NCBI RefSeq assembly: GCF_000971975.1
Contig: NZ_LAQO01000001.1
Span: 62,001 to 126,000 of the forward strand
Source: Paenibacillus algorifonticola
Lineage (GTDB): Bacteria > Bacillota > Bacilli > Paenibacillales > Paenibacillaceae
DNA length: 64,000 nt
Reading direction: 5' to 3'
Shown here: piece after piece, positions 1-8,302 of the stretch
How the letters are laid out: the number at the start of each line of letters is the position of its first letter
Numbering within the stretch: the stretch's first letter is position 1
The notes under the pieces: generated by a model
Told to the model about the DNA's origin: nothing
The model's database searches: none
Seen by the model: the letters and a program-made list of their open reading frames with translations, nothing else
Translations under genes and position numbers: made by a program

Positions 1-936
1 CTGTCGATCAACAAGTCCAGCATCGAAATTCAGAAAGGAAATTTTTCTGATTGGTGGGAAAATAAACAACGCCAGGACCACTTTGAGATGGCCGAGAACG
101 AAAAGCTGCGTAAGGACGTCAAACGGCTGAACGAAGCGGCAAAACGAACGAGCAACTGGTCGCATGAAGTGGAGAAAACGAAAAACGGCACCCGTAATTC
201 CGGCTCCAAGGTCGACAAAGGGTATATCGGTCATAAGGCTGCGAAAATGATGAAGCGGTCCAAGTCGCTTGAGCATAGGCAGCAATCGGCGATCGACGAA
301 AGATCCCAGCTCCTGAAAAATGTCGAAAGCTCAGAAAGTCTCAAGATTTCGCAATTGGCTTATCACAAGTCCCAGCTAGTCGAGTTGGATCGCGTCTCGA
401 TTCAGTACGGCGAAAAGACCGTTTGCCGCGACGTCAGCTTCACCATCGAGCAAGGGGATCGCATTGCGCTTGCCGGTCCGAACGGCTCCGGAAAATCAAG
501 CCTCCTTAAGCTGATTTATGGCGAGGAAATCCCCTTCTCCGGGACGTACCGTAAAGGAAGCCAGCTGAAAATCTCCTACGTCTCGCAGGACACCGCACAT
601 TTGCGAGGCCATTTGTCAGCTTACGCCGACAGCCAAGGGATCGACGAAAGCCTGTTTAAAGCGATTTTAAGGAAGCTTGATTTTTCTCGTGTGCAATTCG
701 AAAAGGACATGGCCTCCTTCAGCGGCGGCCAAAAGAAGAAGGTGCTGATCGCGAAAAGCCTTTGCGAGCACGTTCATCTGCATATTTGGGATGAGCCGCT
801 CAATTTTATCGATGTCATTTCCCGGATGCAAATCGAAGAGCTGCTGCTAGAACATGCGCCAACGATACTTTTTGTAGAGCATGACAGCGAGTTTTGCAAG
901 CATGTCGCGACCAAGGTCGTGGAATTGAAAGGCTAG
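1..936 (+). CDS. ABC-F family ATPase, Lsa/Vga-like (5' end outside window)
   Basis: The frame is open from base 1, so the start lies upstream of the window; 311 codons of the C-terminal part remain. A charged helical linker is followed by one complete nucleotide-binding domain: Walker A GPNGSGKSS, signature SFSGGQKKK, Walker B HIWDEPLNFID and switch histidine FVEHDSEF. No membrane segment is present, which fits the soluble ABC-F family. Proteins of this family bind the ribosomal E site; the WDEPLNFID form of Walker B is typical of the Lsa/Vga branch that protects ribosomes from lincosamides, streptogramin A and pleuromutilins. The drug-resistance role is inferred from the family. A strong hairpin follows about 80 bases after the stop. 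The missing N-terminal half prevents a finer assignment. Confidence 0.85.
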   Translation: MSINKSSIEIQKGNFSDWWENKQRQDHFEMAENEKLRKDVKRLNEAAKRTSNWSHEVEKTKNGTRNSGSKVDKGYIGHKAAKMMKRSKSLEHRQQSAIDERSQLLKNVESSESLKISQLAYHKSQLVELDRVSIQYGEKTVCRDVSFTIEQGDRIALAGPNGSGKSSLLKLIYGEEIPFSGTYRKGSQLKISYVSQDTAHLRGHLSAYADSQGIDESLFKAILRKLDFSRVQFEKDMASFSGGQKKKVLIAKSLCEHVHLHIWDEPLNFIDVISRMQIEELLLEHAPTILFVEHDSEFCKHVATKVVELKG

Positions 937-1012
937 CCATTTTTTACCATGTACCCTTTCATGCTGATGACGCGCGCAAGCTTTTCAAATGACTCAGGAT
1001 CCATAAATATAA

Positions 1013-1063
1013 AAAAGGAATTTTCCTTCAAGCCATTTTACAGCCTGAGGGGAAATTCCTTTT
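1013..1063. terminator. Bidirectional intrinsic terminator
   Basis: AAAAGGAATTTTCC and GGGGAAATTCCTTTT form a long near-perfect stem around a loop of roughly 20 nt, with A and T tracts on the two sides. It sits between the convergent ABC-F gene (plus) and the phosphatase remnant (minus) and could end both transcripts. Confidence 0.7.
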
Positions 1064-1106
1064 AAATATGGGATGAATAACTTAACTTTCACAGATAGTA
1101 GCGAAT

Positions 1107-1403
1107 TTACTGATCTACAGCATCAATTTTAATTAGCTTGCGCGGCTCTTGTTCTTTTTCACCTTTTTCACTCGCCCGATTCTCTATCACCCTAACAAAA
1201 CGATGGTCATGGTTGCCTTGCAATGCAATTGCCCCCTGCTCTTGGACTAAATGCATGACTAGGTCAACAACCTCTTTGCTTTCCGGCCCTCTACTTACAT
1301 AATCCCCCAGAAGAATCAATCTATCTTTTACTGAACGATAATCGACTTTTTCCAAGAGTTCTATAAACTCGCGGTAACAACCGTGGATATCGCTAATTAT
1401 CAT
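1107..1403 (-). pseudogene. Truncated metallophosphatase (PPP/Ap4A-hydrolase type)
   Basis: The 98 residues match the N-terminal half of a calcineurin-like Ser/Thr phosphatase or diadenosine tetraphosphatase: ISDIHG near residue 3, GDYVSRGP near residue 33 and GNHDHRF near residue 63. Family members are usually 210-250 residues; the C-terminal half with the remaining metal-binding histidines is absent, and the 100 bases between this stop and the terminator cannot hold it. The last residues (EKGEKEQEPRKLIKIDAVDQ) are charged and do not look like the family. It is probably a truncated, non-functional gene. The start codon overlaps the stop of the 66-codon frame upstream (ATGA), and no good ribosome binding site is seen. 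Confidence 0.6.
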
Positions 1404-1600
1404 TTAATAAATTGAAAGGTTGCAACAGTAGATCCAAAAGGTCTAGCAAGCATGGTTCTTGAGGCTGTGACGAAAGAGAGGGCTTGGACTTTTTTTAGAT
1501 AATAGTACAAATAAAATGCGTTTTCCTCGAACAACAGGCACTGGTTGGCTCCCACAAGCTCGTCCATCCAACATGAGCTTACGGCGTGTATGTACCACAT
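1400..1600 (-). CDS. Possible 66-residue protein, unrecognised
   Basis: This is an open frame of 66 codons whose stop overlaps the start of the phosphatase remnant by the ATGA arrangement seen in coupled genes. The product is neutral, rich in aromatic residues (YLYYYLKK), and matches no family I know. No convincing Shine-Dalgarno sequence precedes it. It may be a chance frame or a decayed gene; the only support is the overlap and the absence of another gene here. Confidence 0.2.
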   Translation of the reverse strand: MWYIHAVSSCWMDELVGANQCLLFEENAFYLYYYLKKVQALSFVTASRTMLARPFGSTVATFQFIK

Positions 1601-1609
1601 ATATTGGGT

Positions 1610-1648
1610 CTCCTTCGTTGCCTACATACCTACAACGAAGGAGTTTTT
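1610..1648 (+). terminator. Intrinsic terminator oriented on the plus strand, no gene attached
   Basis: CTCCTTCGTTG (1610-1620) and CAACGAAGGAG (1633-1643) are perfect 11-base complements with a 12-nt loop, followed by TTTTT. The polarity is plus strand, yet no plus-strand gene lies upstream; it may remain from a lost gene. Confidence 0.6.
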
Positions 1649-1687
1649 AACCATATAAAAAAATGACTGAGCTAACTGGAAAAATAG

Positions 1688-3046
1688 TTACTTAACCGTT
1701 GCTCTGCGAGCCGGAGTAATACTTTGGGGATTTCTAAACACATTTTTAGGATCATATTTAGCTTTTATTCTCCGCAATCTAGGATAGTTCGCTCCATAGT
1801 ATACCTTCCCGGAATTTTTTATTCCTTGGTCAGGAACGTTTATATAGGACCCTACGATAAAGGGCTGCAGCTTCCGGCGTGTCTTGCGAACGATGGCAAT
1901 ATTTTTAGCGGCCTCGGATTTCTTAATCCAGGAGCTGTTCCACTCGACATAAAATTTCGCTTTACGCCAGTAAAATGCCGTTGATCGAGGTGATTTACGG
2001 CTTACAGCCCCGCCCCAGTTGAGAAAAAAGAATCCTGCGAACTCCCCTTCTACGTTTTCTAAAAATTTGCGCATGGACTTAATTGCCTGATTGGGGAACG
2101 GCTTCCTTCCGAAACCGGAAGAGAACTGGTTACTGTACCTTTGCGTCAGTACCGGATCGGGAGGCAATAGAAATTTTACCGCTTCCGTGTACGGCAGCAA
2201 CCGGATGATTTTGCTTGTGGGCGTTCCGACGCTCGTAACGGGCTTTAATAGGCGGAGGGCCTCCGTTTTTGATCCGAGGAACAGCCCTTCCATGGAGACA
2301 TTGCCGCCCTTTTTCGGGCCGATGGATAATTCGCTGCCTAGTTTGTTATTGACGAAAGGCGCCCATTTTTGCCAGGCTTTGAGTACCGCTTCGAATTGAT
2401 GCCAGGGCCAAGTGATGCGATATACGGTAGCCTTGGCTGGAGCGCGATGCACTTTAAATTTGTATTTGGTGTATACGCCAAAGTTGCCACCCCCACCCCC
2501 ACGGGAGGCCCATAGCAGATCAGAGTTGCACTTTTTGTTGGCACGAATCACTCTTCCCTTCGCGTCAACCATTTCAAGTTCAAGAAGATTATCGCTGATG
2601 AGGCCAATCGACCGTTGGAGCGGCCCGATTCCCCCACCGAGTGTGATTCCGCCGATCCCAACAGTAGGGCTGTCACCGAAGGGAGCTATAAAACCTTGCC
2701 GTGCAAGCGTGTTTGCGATTCTTCCCACTCTATTGCCCGTCTCGACGACAGCCGTTCCACATTTTTTATTTAATTTGATTTTTTTCATATTACTTACATC
2801 GATGACAATTCCGCCGTTGACCTGTGAAAGATTAACTTCCAGAGAATGTCTTCCACTTCTTGGTCGAATGGGTACCTTATTTTCTCGGGCCCATTTTATT
2901 GCGTTGGCCACATCTCGTGTTCTTTGAGCAAAAACAAACACTTTAGGAAATTTGTCCGTATGGGGGTCCCAATTTTTACGTGCTGCTTCATAACCCGGAT
3001 CGCCTTTAAAGATAACTCGCCCGGTAAGCTTCGTTTTTGATTTCAA
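1688..3046 (-). CDS. FAD-dependent oxidase with BBE domain (CotQ/YvdP-like)
   Basis: 452 residues of the berberine-bridge/PCMH flavoprotein family, which oxidise alcohols, sugars or alkaloid-type substrates with O2. The FAD-binding domain fills the N-terminal 200 residues: RSGRHSLE holds the histidine used for 8-alpha covalent FAD attachment, and VGIGGITLGGGIG is the nucleotide-binding glycine stretch. The C-terminal BBE domain ends with YYGANYPRLRRIKAKYDP. At the place where bicovalent members have cysteine (CPTVG) this protein has serine (SPTVG), so a single covalent link is expected. Bacillus homologues include the spore coat protein CotQ (YvdP). No signal peptide is seen. Translation begins at TTG after GGGAG. 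Substrate unknown. Confidence 0.85.
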   Translation of the reverse strand: MKSKTKLTGRVIFKGDPGYEAARKNWDPHTDKFPKVFVFAQRTRDVANAIKWARENKVPIRPRSGRHSLEVNLSQVNGGIVIDVSNMKKIKLNKKCGTAVVETGNRVGRIANTLARQGFIAPFGDSPTVGIGGITLGGGIGPLQRSIGLISDNLLELEMVDAKGRVIRANKKCNSDLLWASRGGGGGNFGVYTKYKFKVHRAPAKATVYRITWPWHQFEAVLKAWQKWAPFVNNKLGSELSIGPKKGGNVSMEGLFLGSKTEALRLLKPVTSVGTPTSKIIRLLPYTEAVKFLLPPDPVLTQRYSNQFSSGFGRKPFPNQAIKSMRKFLENVEGEFAGFFFLNWGGAVSRKSPRSTAFYWRKAKFYVEWNSSWIKKSEAAKNIAIVRKTRRKLQPFIVGSYINVPDQGIKNSGKVYYGANYPRLRRIKAKYDPKNVFRNPQSITPARRATVK

Positions 3047-3198
3047 TAATCACAACTCCCTTTGAGCAAATGATTACACTGTAATTCAACATAAGGCACC
3101 ATATATCGTATGAAGGACATTCGTGTAGGGAATGGGCCAATGTACTGAAATAAATTTTATCGAAATTATGTTCTATTCCTTCGACATGTCTTATTTAG

Positions 3199-3312
3199 TG
3201 GAGCCTGAGGGGCGATAGATTCAGGCGCCATACTTCTCCATTTAGAAGTATTATTTCGAAGCCATCTCACTTCATTTCGTCCGCACGGACTGAACCCCCG
3301 GGTTCGCCCCCC
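3199..3312 (-). repeat. Degenerate tRNA-like repeat, copy 1
   Basis: Read on the minus strand, the segment starts with a T-arm-like GGGGGTTCA, contains GTCCGTGCGGAC, GCTTCGAA, a hairpin ATACTTCT/AGAAGTAT and GGCGCCTGAATC, and ends in CGCCCCTCAGGCTCCA, which looks like the 3' side of a tRNA-Ala T-stem and acceptor. The order of blocks (GGGGTTC, GCTTCGAA, GGCGYCTGAATC, then AGGCTCCA) is the same in the element at 9045-9283, so the two are related. Function unknown. Confidence 0.45.
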
Positions 3313-3324
3313 TGGCATTTTATA

Positions 3325-3355
3325 CAAAAAACGCCACCACGTTATGTGGTGACGT
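3325..3355 (-). terminator. Intrinsic terminator of the serine hydrolase gene
   Basis: On the minus strand ACGTCACCAC pairs with GTGGTGGCGT (one G-U) around ATAAC and is followed by TTTTTT. It lies about 65 bases after the stop of the serine hydrolase gene. Confidence 0.8.
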
Positions 3356-3365
3356 TCCTTTAGTA

Positions 3366-3411
3366 TGGAGCCTAGGTGGCCTAGAAGACCTCACCCTTGA
3401 CCTCATCGCTG
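3366..3411 (-). pseudogene. tRNA-Ala 3'-half remnant
   Basis: On the minus strand CAGCGATGAGGTCAAGGG matches the 3' anticodon-stem strand, variable loop and T-stem of tRNA-Ala(GGC), and the segment ends in CTAGGCTCCA like a tRNA-Ala acceptor. The T-loop is disrupted and CTAGGC appears twice. It lies between the serine hydrolase stop and the terminator. It is read as a remnant, not a working tRNA. Confidence 0.4.
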
Positions 3412-3420
3412 TGGTTAGTT

Positions 3421-4899
3421 TCACTGCCCAACACCGTTATTTTGCCCCCTCTTCATAGTCCAGAAATACAAGCGGTAACGGCATACCAGATTCGTTATAT
3501 TTACCAGCGATAATACAGCAAGCCATATGATCAGAGATGACATGGTGGTCCATAATCCAAACCAAGGCACCACTCGCCCAGCACCAATAAATGTAACTAG
3601 CGGTGGCAGAAATAGAAGAATCAAGACAGGAAGCAGTCTCCCGACCGATGAAATAATCAATTTTCCAGCTGTTATGCTTTTCTTGCTCCTATGGATACGA
3701 AAGATCGCATAGCCTCCCCAAAGGGTCGTTCCAATTACCAGCAGCATCATAACCGTCTCCATGTTTCTGTCGTTAAAGATAGAAGTTTCAGCTTTCTCTC
3801 CCTTTATAATCCGTGCAATCCCGTCAACAAAAGCTGAATAATTGACAAAAACATTTAAACCGGAATCAAACATCACTGCGATGCCAAGCTGCTGATCCAA
3901 ATATATCGTTTCTTCCGCCTTATACGTCCAAAAAATTCCACTATGGGAAATCGTTCGGCCCCCATGTTCATCCTCTTCTGCAAGCCACCCCATTCCATAA
4001 GGGCCGCTCTGCCCGGCTGTATGAAATTGCTCCATAAGCTCCGGTGCAAGAAGACGGGTATCATATTGAGCAAGCATCCATTTTGCCATGTCTTCTGCAG
4101 TTGAAACAATACCAGCAGGACCATCAATAAACCAAGAGGGTTCAGCCTTGCTTACTGGATAGCCAAACAATAGATAATGCCCCCACGGTATGGCAGGGTT
4201 CTCCATAATTTGCCGTGTGTTACTGACGTTGAAGGTATCGCTCATCCCCAGGGGCTCAAACACATTTTTTTCCAGATAAGCGGAGAAGCTCTGTCCGCTT
4301 ACTTTCTCCACAAGAAGGGCCAAATATTGATAATTAGGATTGTGGTAGCTATATGCTTTTCCAGGATCATTGGCAAGCTTAACCGTGTTCAATGATCTAT
4401 TAATCTCTTTCAACGACTGATATTGAGGGGAACGTGTCATGTCGGGCTCTACTTTGTCATTAAGACCGCTTGTCTGATTCAGCAAATGCCGGACCGTAAT
4501 GTCCCGGATACGCTGATCCTCTGGTAAGAGGTCTGGAAAGTATGATGCGTATGGCGCGTCAAGGTCGACGAGTCCTTGTTCCACCAACTGCAGAACGGCT
4601 AGCGCCGTAAATGACTTGCTTAATGAAGCAACAGGAAAGGGGGTACTGCCGGTTATTCCCCGACCATCTGAAAATGCACCGTAACCTTGTGCATAAAACA
4701 CATCATCGTTATTGACTATTGCAACAGACGTGCCCTTAATATGATTGACTTTCATGTTTTTTATGACATAGTCATCAATTTTTTTGAGTATTTCTTCCTT
4801 ATTTCGGACTTCGATAGCGGACACTGGTGCAGCAAAGAATGACAAGATCATCAGCAAGCAACTCAAGCATAATAATAATTTCTTTTGCAAGACTATCAT
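3421..4899 (-). CDS. Membrane-anchored serine hydrolase (class C beta-lactamase/PBP4* family)
   Basis: 492 residues. An N-terminal signal peptide (LLLCLSCLLMILSFF) precedes a penicillin-binding-type domain with the catalytic tetrad SLSK near residue 95, the tyrosine motif YSYHN near 185 and ISHSG near 318 in place of KTG. Three hydrophobic segments fill the C-terminal 120 residues and would tether the enzyme outside the membrane. Members hydrolyse D-amino-acid peptides, esters or beta-lactams. The gene lies 47 bases after a sensor kinase and response regulator on the same strand, which suggests the pair controls it in answer to envelope stress; that link is inferred. AAGGAG precedes the ATG, and a terminator follows the gene. 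Confidence 0.85.
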   Translation of the reverse strand: MIVLQKKLLLCLSCLLMILSFFAAPVSAIEVRNKEEILKKIDDYVIKNMKVNHIKGTSVAIVNNDDVFYAQGYGAFSDGRGITGSTPFPVASLSKSFTALAVLQLVEQGLVDLDAPYASYFPDLLPEDQRIRDITVRHLLNQTSGLNDKVEPDMTRSPQYQSLKEINRSLNTVKLANDPGKAYSYHNPNYQYLALLVEKVSGQSFSAYLEKNVFEPLGMSDTFNVSNTRQIMENPAIPWGHYLLFGYPVSKAEPSWFIDGPAGIVSTAEDMAKWMLAQYDTRLLAPELMEQFHTAGQSGPYGMGWLAEEDEHGGRTISHSGIFWTYKAEETIYLDQQLGIAVMFDSGLNVFVNYSAFVDGIARIIKGEKAETSIFNDRNMETVMMLLVIGTTLWGGYAIFRIHRSKKSITAGKLIISSVGRLLPVLILLFLPPLVTFIGAGRVVPWFGLWTTMSSLIIWLAVLSLVNITNLVCRYRLYFWTMKRGQNNGVGQ

Positions 4900-4946
4900 T
4901 TTAGCACTCCTTATTCCTTTGATAAGGAAATGCTAATGCATAATTT

Positions 4947-6056
4947 TCAACTATTTATCAACCCGGCAAAGAAACTTGCTGTTACTTTTCCACCACCATC
5001 GGATCCGTTTGCTACATGCAGACGCCCCTCATGCTTTTCACACAGTGCTTTGCAAATATAAAGTCCCAATCCATGATGCGCATTTGCATCCCCAATTTCT
5101 CCGCGATAAAAAGGAAGCATAGCCTTTTGAAGCGCCTCATCGGAAAAGCCGACGCCGTCATCCGTGACGGTGATGGTAAAAAAGCCCTTACAGAAGCGAT
5201 AATCAACGCTTACATGGCTGGAAGCATAAAGCGCTGCATTCGCTATCAAATTTTCAAAAACCTGCATAACCAAATGGATATCAACAGCTATTTTGTTTGA
5301 CTCCGCATCAATGGACGAGTCGAACCCCTTGGCGCATTGTCCGGTAATTTGTCTGGCGCTGTCATTCAGTAAGGAGATCAGATGATCCATTCCTGTCTCA
5401 CGGCTATTCACCGGCATGTCCTCCAACTTCTGAATCGAATTCATGGCTTCGGTGTAGTTTTCAAGACGCACAATATGGACCTTCATCGTTTGAACCATAT
5501 CCAGAAGCTTTTCCTCGGATATCTTCTTTGCGGGCAAATAGGTGGTCAGAAAATCGGAATATCCTTTTAGGACAGCTAGCGGCGTTCTCAGGTCATGGGC
5601 AAAAATAGCGTTGAGTTGTTGGCGTTCCTCAACTGATCGCCAAAGAGCTTTATAATTTTTTTCCAATTGACCGCGCATGTTTTCAAATACTCGGCATAGC
5701 TCGCCCATTTCATCCTTGCCATCATAAGAAATATGAAACCCCAAATCGTTTGCCGAGATTCTCTCCGATGCCTTCATCAGTATTTCAAGCGGCTTTTTCA
5801 ATTTCCATCTATAAAAAAGGACGGCCATCAGGACTATCCCGACGGCAACCGTTAAGAGTACCATCGTAACGAGTGAAGGCAATACCCAATCGATTACGGA
5901 AGAATGGTTAGCAAACCGCAGCCGGATGCTTTCCGCCCATTCAAACTCCAACGTGATGACAGCCAGAACGGTGATTAGCGTAAGACAGCATAAAAAGATG
6001 AATGATTGCAGCAAGGTCATATGCTTCAGTCGCAGCCAGTCTATGATTTTCGCCAT
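4947..6056 (-). CDS. HAMP-domain sensor histidine kinase
   Basis: 369 residues. Two membrane helices (about 12-34 and 60-82) flank a very short outside loop, so it probably senses within the membrane. HAMP follows (about 85-135), then the HisKA helix with the phosphorylated histidine in FAHDLRTPLAV, the N box ENLIANAALYA, G1 DDGVGF and G2 HHGLGLYICK. Its start overlaps the end of the response regulator gene by 16 bases, so the two are translated together. The intramembrane-sensing architecture and the serine hydrolase next door resemble cell-envelope stress systems; the signal itself is not visible in the sequence. Confidence 0.9.
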   Translation of the reverse strand: MAKIIDWLRLKHMTLLQSFIFLCCLTLITVLAVITLEFEWAESIRLRFANHSSVIDWVLPSLVTMVLLTVAVGIVLMAVLFYRWKLKKPLEILMKASERISANDLGFHISYDGKDEMGELCRVFENMRGQLEKNYKALWRSVEERQQLNAIFAHDLRTPLAVLKGYSDFLTTYLPAKKISEEKLLDMVQTMKVHIVRLENYTEAMNSIQKLEDMPVNSRETGMDHLISLLNDSARQITGQCAKGFDSSIDAESNKIAVDIHLVMQVFENLIANAALYASSHVSVDYRFCKGFFTITVTDDGVGFSDEALQKAMLPFYRGEIGDANAHHGLGLYICKALCEKHEGRLHVANGSDGGGKVTASFFAGLINS

Positions 6057-6715
6057 TTGTAACCTACTCCCCAGACGGTATCTATCTTGTTTTCGCAGCC
6101 ATGCTCTTTCAATTTGAAACGGATTCGCCGGATATGTTCCGCTATCACGTTGCTGTTGCCTTCATTGTCTATCCCCCATACTTTTTCAAAAATACGCTCT
6201 TTATCAAATACCATTCCGGGATTCATCGATAAAAGCTCTATAATATCAAACTCTTTTTTTGCCAGAGTAATTTGCACGCCATGAAAGTAAAGCGCACGAG
6301 CTGAATAATCAATGACCAAATTTTCACTAAGCATTATGGATGTTTTATTTTGATTTCTCATTTCCCTGCGTAAATGCGCCTCTACCCTTGCGCCCAATTC
6401 ATGGATACTGAACGGCTTGACAATATAATCGTCTCCCCCCCCTTGAAAACCTAATATTTTGTCCCCATCCTCGACGCGAGCAGTTAGAAATAAAATGGGA
6501 CAGGATACAAAACTTCGGATTTTTCTGCATAATTCAAGACCATTCAGTTCAGGCATATTGATATCCAGCAAAACAAGGTCCGGTAGATTTTCAATTCGCC
6601 GCAACGCCTCGTAACCGTTCTTCGCCGTCATAACGAAATATCCATTCATTTCAAAGTAATCCGTCAGCAGTTTTCGAAGATCGGCTTCATCATCTATTAT
6701 GAGTATTTTTTTCAT
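6041..6715 (-). CDS. OmpR/PhoB-family response regulator
   Basis: 224 residues. The receiver domain shows the acidic pair IIDDEADL, the phospho-acceptor aspartate in LVLLDINMP and the lysine in IVKPF. The C-terminal winged helix ends with EHIRRIRFKL and GVGYKWR. It is the partner of the overlapping kinase gene and is probably the first gene of a three-gene operon with the kinase and serine hydrolase. The ATG is preceded by GAGGAAG at a somewhat long distance. Confidence 0.92.
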   Translation of the reverse strand: MKKILIIDDEADLRKLLTDYFEMNGYFVMTAKNGYEALRRIENLPDLVLLDINMPELNGLELCRKIRSFVSCPILFLTARVEDGDKILGFQGGGDDYIVKPFSIHELGARVEAHLRREMRNQNKTSIMLSENLVIDYSARALYFHGVQITLAKKEFDIIELLSMNPGMVFDKERIFEKVWGIDNEGNSNVIAEHIRRIRFKLKEHGCENKIDTVWGVGYKWRKS

Positions 6716-6816
6716 AGATTTTCACTACTTCCTCATTTCAAATCAACTCTATTGAGCATAGCAAAAAACGCTTGGAATCCCAAGCGCGGTGAGCTTTGTT
6801 TATGTTGGAGCTTAGA

Positions 6817-7410
6817 TTAATCATTTAATCCCTTTCCATCTAGAATATGCGGCAAATATTTTTCAACCCTTGACTCTCGAGTTTTGGATTGTTTGGGTTC
6901 AGAAAAATGAAAAATGTACGCTCTTTGCCGTCCCGGCGTCAATGCTTCAAAAGCCGTTTTCAAGTCAGGGATTTCAACGAATTTATTTTGCAATTCTTCA
7001 GGAATGATGTATTCTGTATTCTTTTTATAGTCCACTTGCAAGCCGGCTTTTTCAACTTCAATGGCTTCATCTAAGTAAGCTTTCAAGATTAGCTGCTTCT
7101 CTTCTATTTCTTGAACACTGGTGAACCGAATTTGGCGCGCCGCCTGTACATTCTCCGTTTGTTGGACTAGAATCCCATGGGGATCTTTTAACAAAGCGCC
7201 TTTGTGAAAAAGAAGCGCGCAGTAGTCTTTAAACCCATGTATTAAAACAATGTTTTTGCCTTGAAACGTGTAACAAGGATGCATCCACTTAAAATCTTCG
7301 GTCAGCTCGCAGTCAAGAACGATTTTTCTCAACTCTTCGAATTATTCCTTCCAATTTTTAGCCTTTCTTAAAAATCCGTCAACCTTAGCATTCATTCTGC
7401 TTGTTGTCAT
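6817..7410 (-). pseudogene. ydeI: YdeI-family protein interrupted by an in-frame TAA
   Basis: The frame from ATG at 7410 (GAGGAG upstream) encodes MTTSRMNAKVDGFLRKAKNW, then K-E, then TAA at codon 23 (7344-7342), and continues in the same frame with FEELRKIVLDCELTEDF to 6817. Without the stop the protein would be 197 residues, the length of Bacillus subtilis YdeI as I remember it, and both sides of the stop read as that family (DUF1801 plus the YdeI/OmdA C-terminal part). A single base change such as GAA to TAA explains it. Translation could restart at TTG 7332 and give 171 residues, but no good binding site is seen. Function of the family is unsettled. Confidence 0.75.
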
Positions 7411-7479
7411 AAAGGAACACTCCTCATCGGCTAATAGTCATTATAGATTTTCGTTAACCCGGTCAACTTGCGAATGCGG

Positions 7480-7902
7480 TTATTGTTCCAACACCTTATC
7501 AAGCTCGCCGCACCATTTACTCCATCCATACTTAGCTCCACCCAGTGCTTGAGCATTTGAGATTCCGGTTTGTTCGAGATGAAGGTTAACCTTTCCGTCG
7601 CCTAAATCCTGCAGCGTCCAGGTGATCGTGTGCTTCTCTTCTCCGCTGGCCCAAGTATAGGACACCCGGTTTGGCGCGTCCACGACAAGCACTTCGCCAT
7701 CAATAATTCCATCCCACCATTCTGTCGGCTGCGTGCGAAACTGAAACCGATGTCCGACGACAGGCTTAAAATCATTTTTCATCGCTTGACCAGTGTGAAT
7801 ATTGGCCACCCACTTGGATAGCTTGCTTGAATCGGTTAAGGCGAACCAAAGCTTCTCGATCGATGTCGTGTACTGATAATCCAAGGATAATGTTAAATTC
7901 AT
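7480..7902 (-). CDS. SRPBCC/AHSA1-family protein
   Basis: 140 residues of the START-like AHSA1 fold: the N-terminal strand and WFALTDSSKLSKWVAN motif, GHRFQFRTQP in the middle and a long C-terminal helix (WSKWCGELDKVLE). The family forms a hydrophobic cavity for small ligands; the ligand here is unknown. The start overlaps the ArsR-type regulator stop by 4 bases (ATGA), the usual pairing in Bacillus and Paenibacillus, where the two are co-expressed under autoregulation. Confidence 0.85.
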   Translation of the reverse strand: MNLTLSLDYQYTTSIEKLWFALTDSSKLSKWVANIHTGQAMKNDFKPVVGHRFQFRTQPTEWWDGIIDGEVLVVDAPNRVSYTWASGEEKHTITWTLQDLGDGKVNLHLEQTGISNAQALGGAKYGWSKWCGELDKVLEQ

Positions 7903-8228
7903 TCTTCTTCCTCCTCTAATAGTTGGTTCAAACGCAACATATTCATACTCCAGAACTTGCTATAGAAAGCCACCCAATCTTGAATTTCTCTGAGCGGCGC
8001 GGCATTTAGCCTAAATCGGGTTTCTCTACCGACTTTTCGGTCAAGTACCAGCCCAGCTTCTTTAAGGATTGTCAAATGCTTGGATACCGCTGTACGGCCC
8101 ATTTGAAACTGTTCCGTTAATTCATGAAGCGGTACCTCCTCTGCCTCTGCTAACAGACGAATCAATCGGCGCCTAGTCGGATCTGCAATCGCGTCAAACA
8201 CATCCCGCAACTGGTTGTTCTCACTCAT
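7899..8228 (-). CDS. ArsR-family HTH transcriptional repressor
   Basis: 109 residues. A winged helix is clear: FDAIADPTRRRLIRLL, then LTEQFQMGRTAVSKHLTIL as the recognition helix and KVGRETRFRL as the wing. No cysteine metal site (CxC) is present, so this is a non-metal member of the family that regulates AHSA1 and DoxX genes. It is the middle gene of doxX-arsR-AHSA1 and is likely autoregulated through the two palindromes at 8801-8845. Confidence 0.9.
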   Translation of the reverse strand: MSENNQLRDVFDAIADPTRRRLIRLLAEAEEVPLHELTEQFQMGRTAVSKHLTILKEAGLVLDRKVGRETRFRLNAAPLREIQDWVAFYSKFWSMNMLRLNQLLEEEEE

Positions 8229-8302
8229 AGCAGTCTCCCTCCAAAATTATTATTTTCTGGAGTAGATTGAACGAAGGGACAGCCGTTAATTTCACCACGT
8301 CC

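Noticed and set aside
2412-2927. 171-codon plus-strand frame within the flavoprotein gene
   Set aside because: Antisense shadow of a clear coding frame; no ribosome site.
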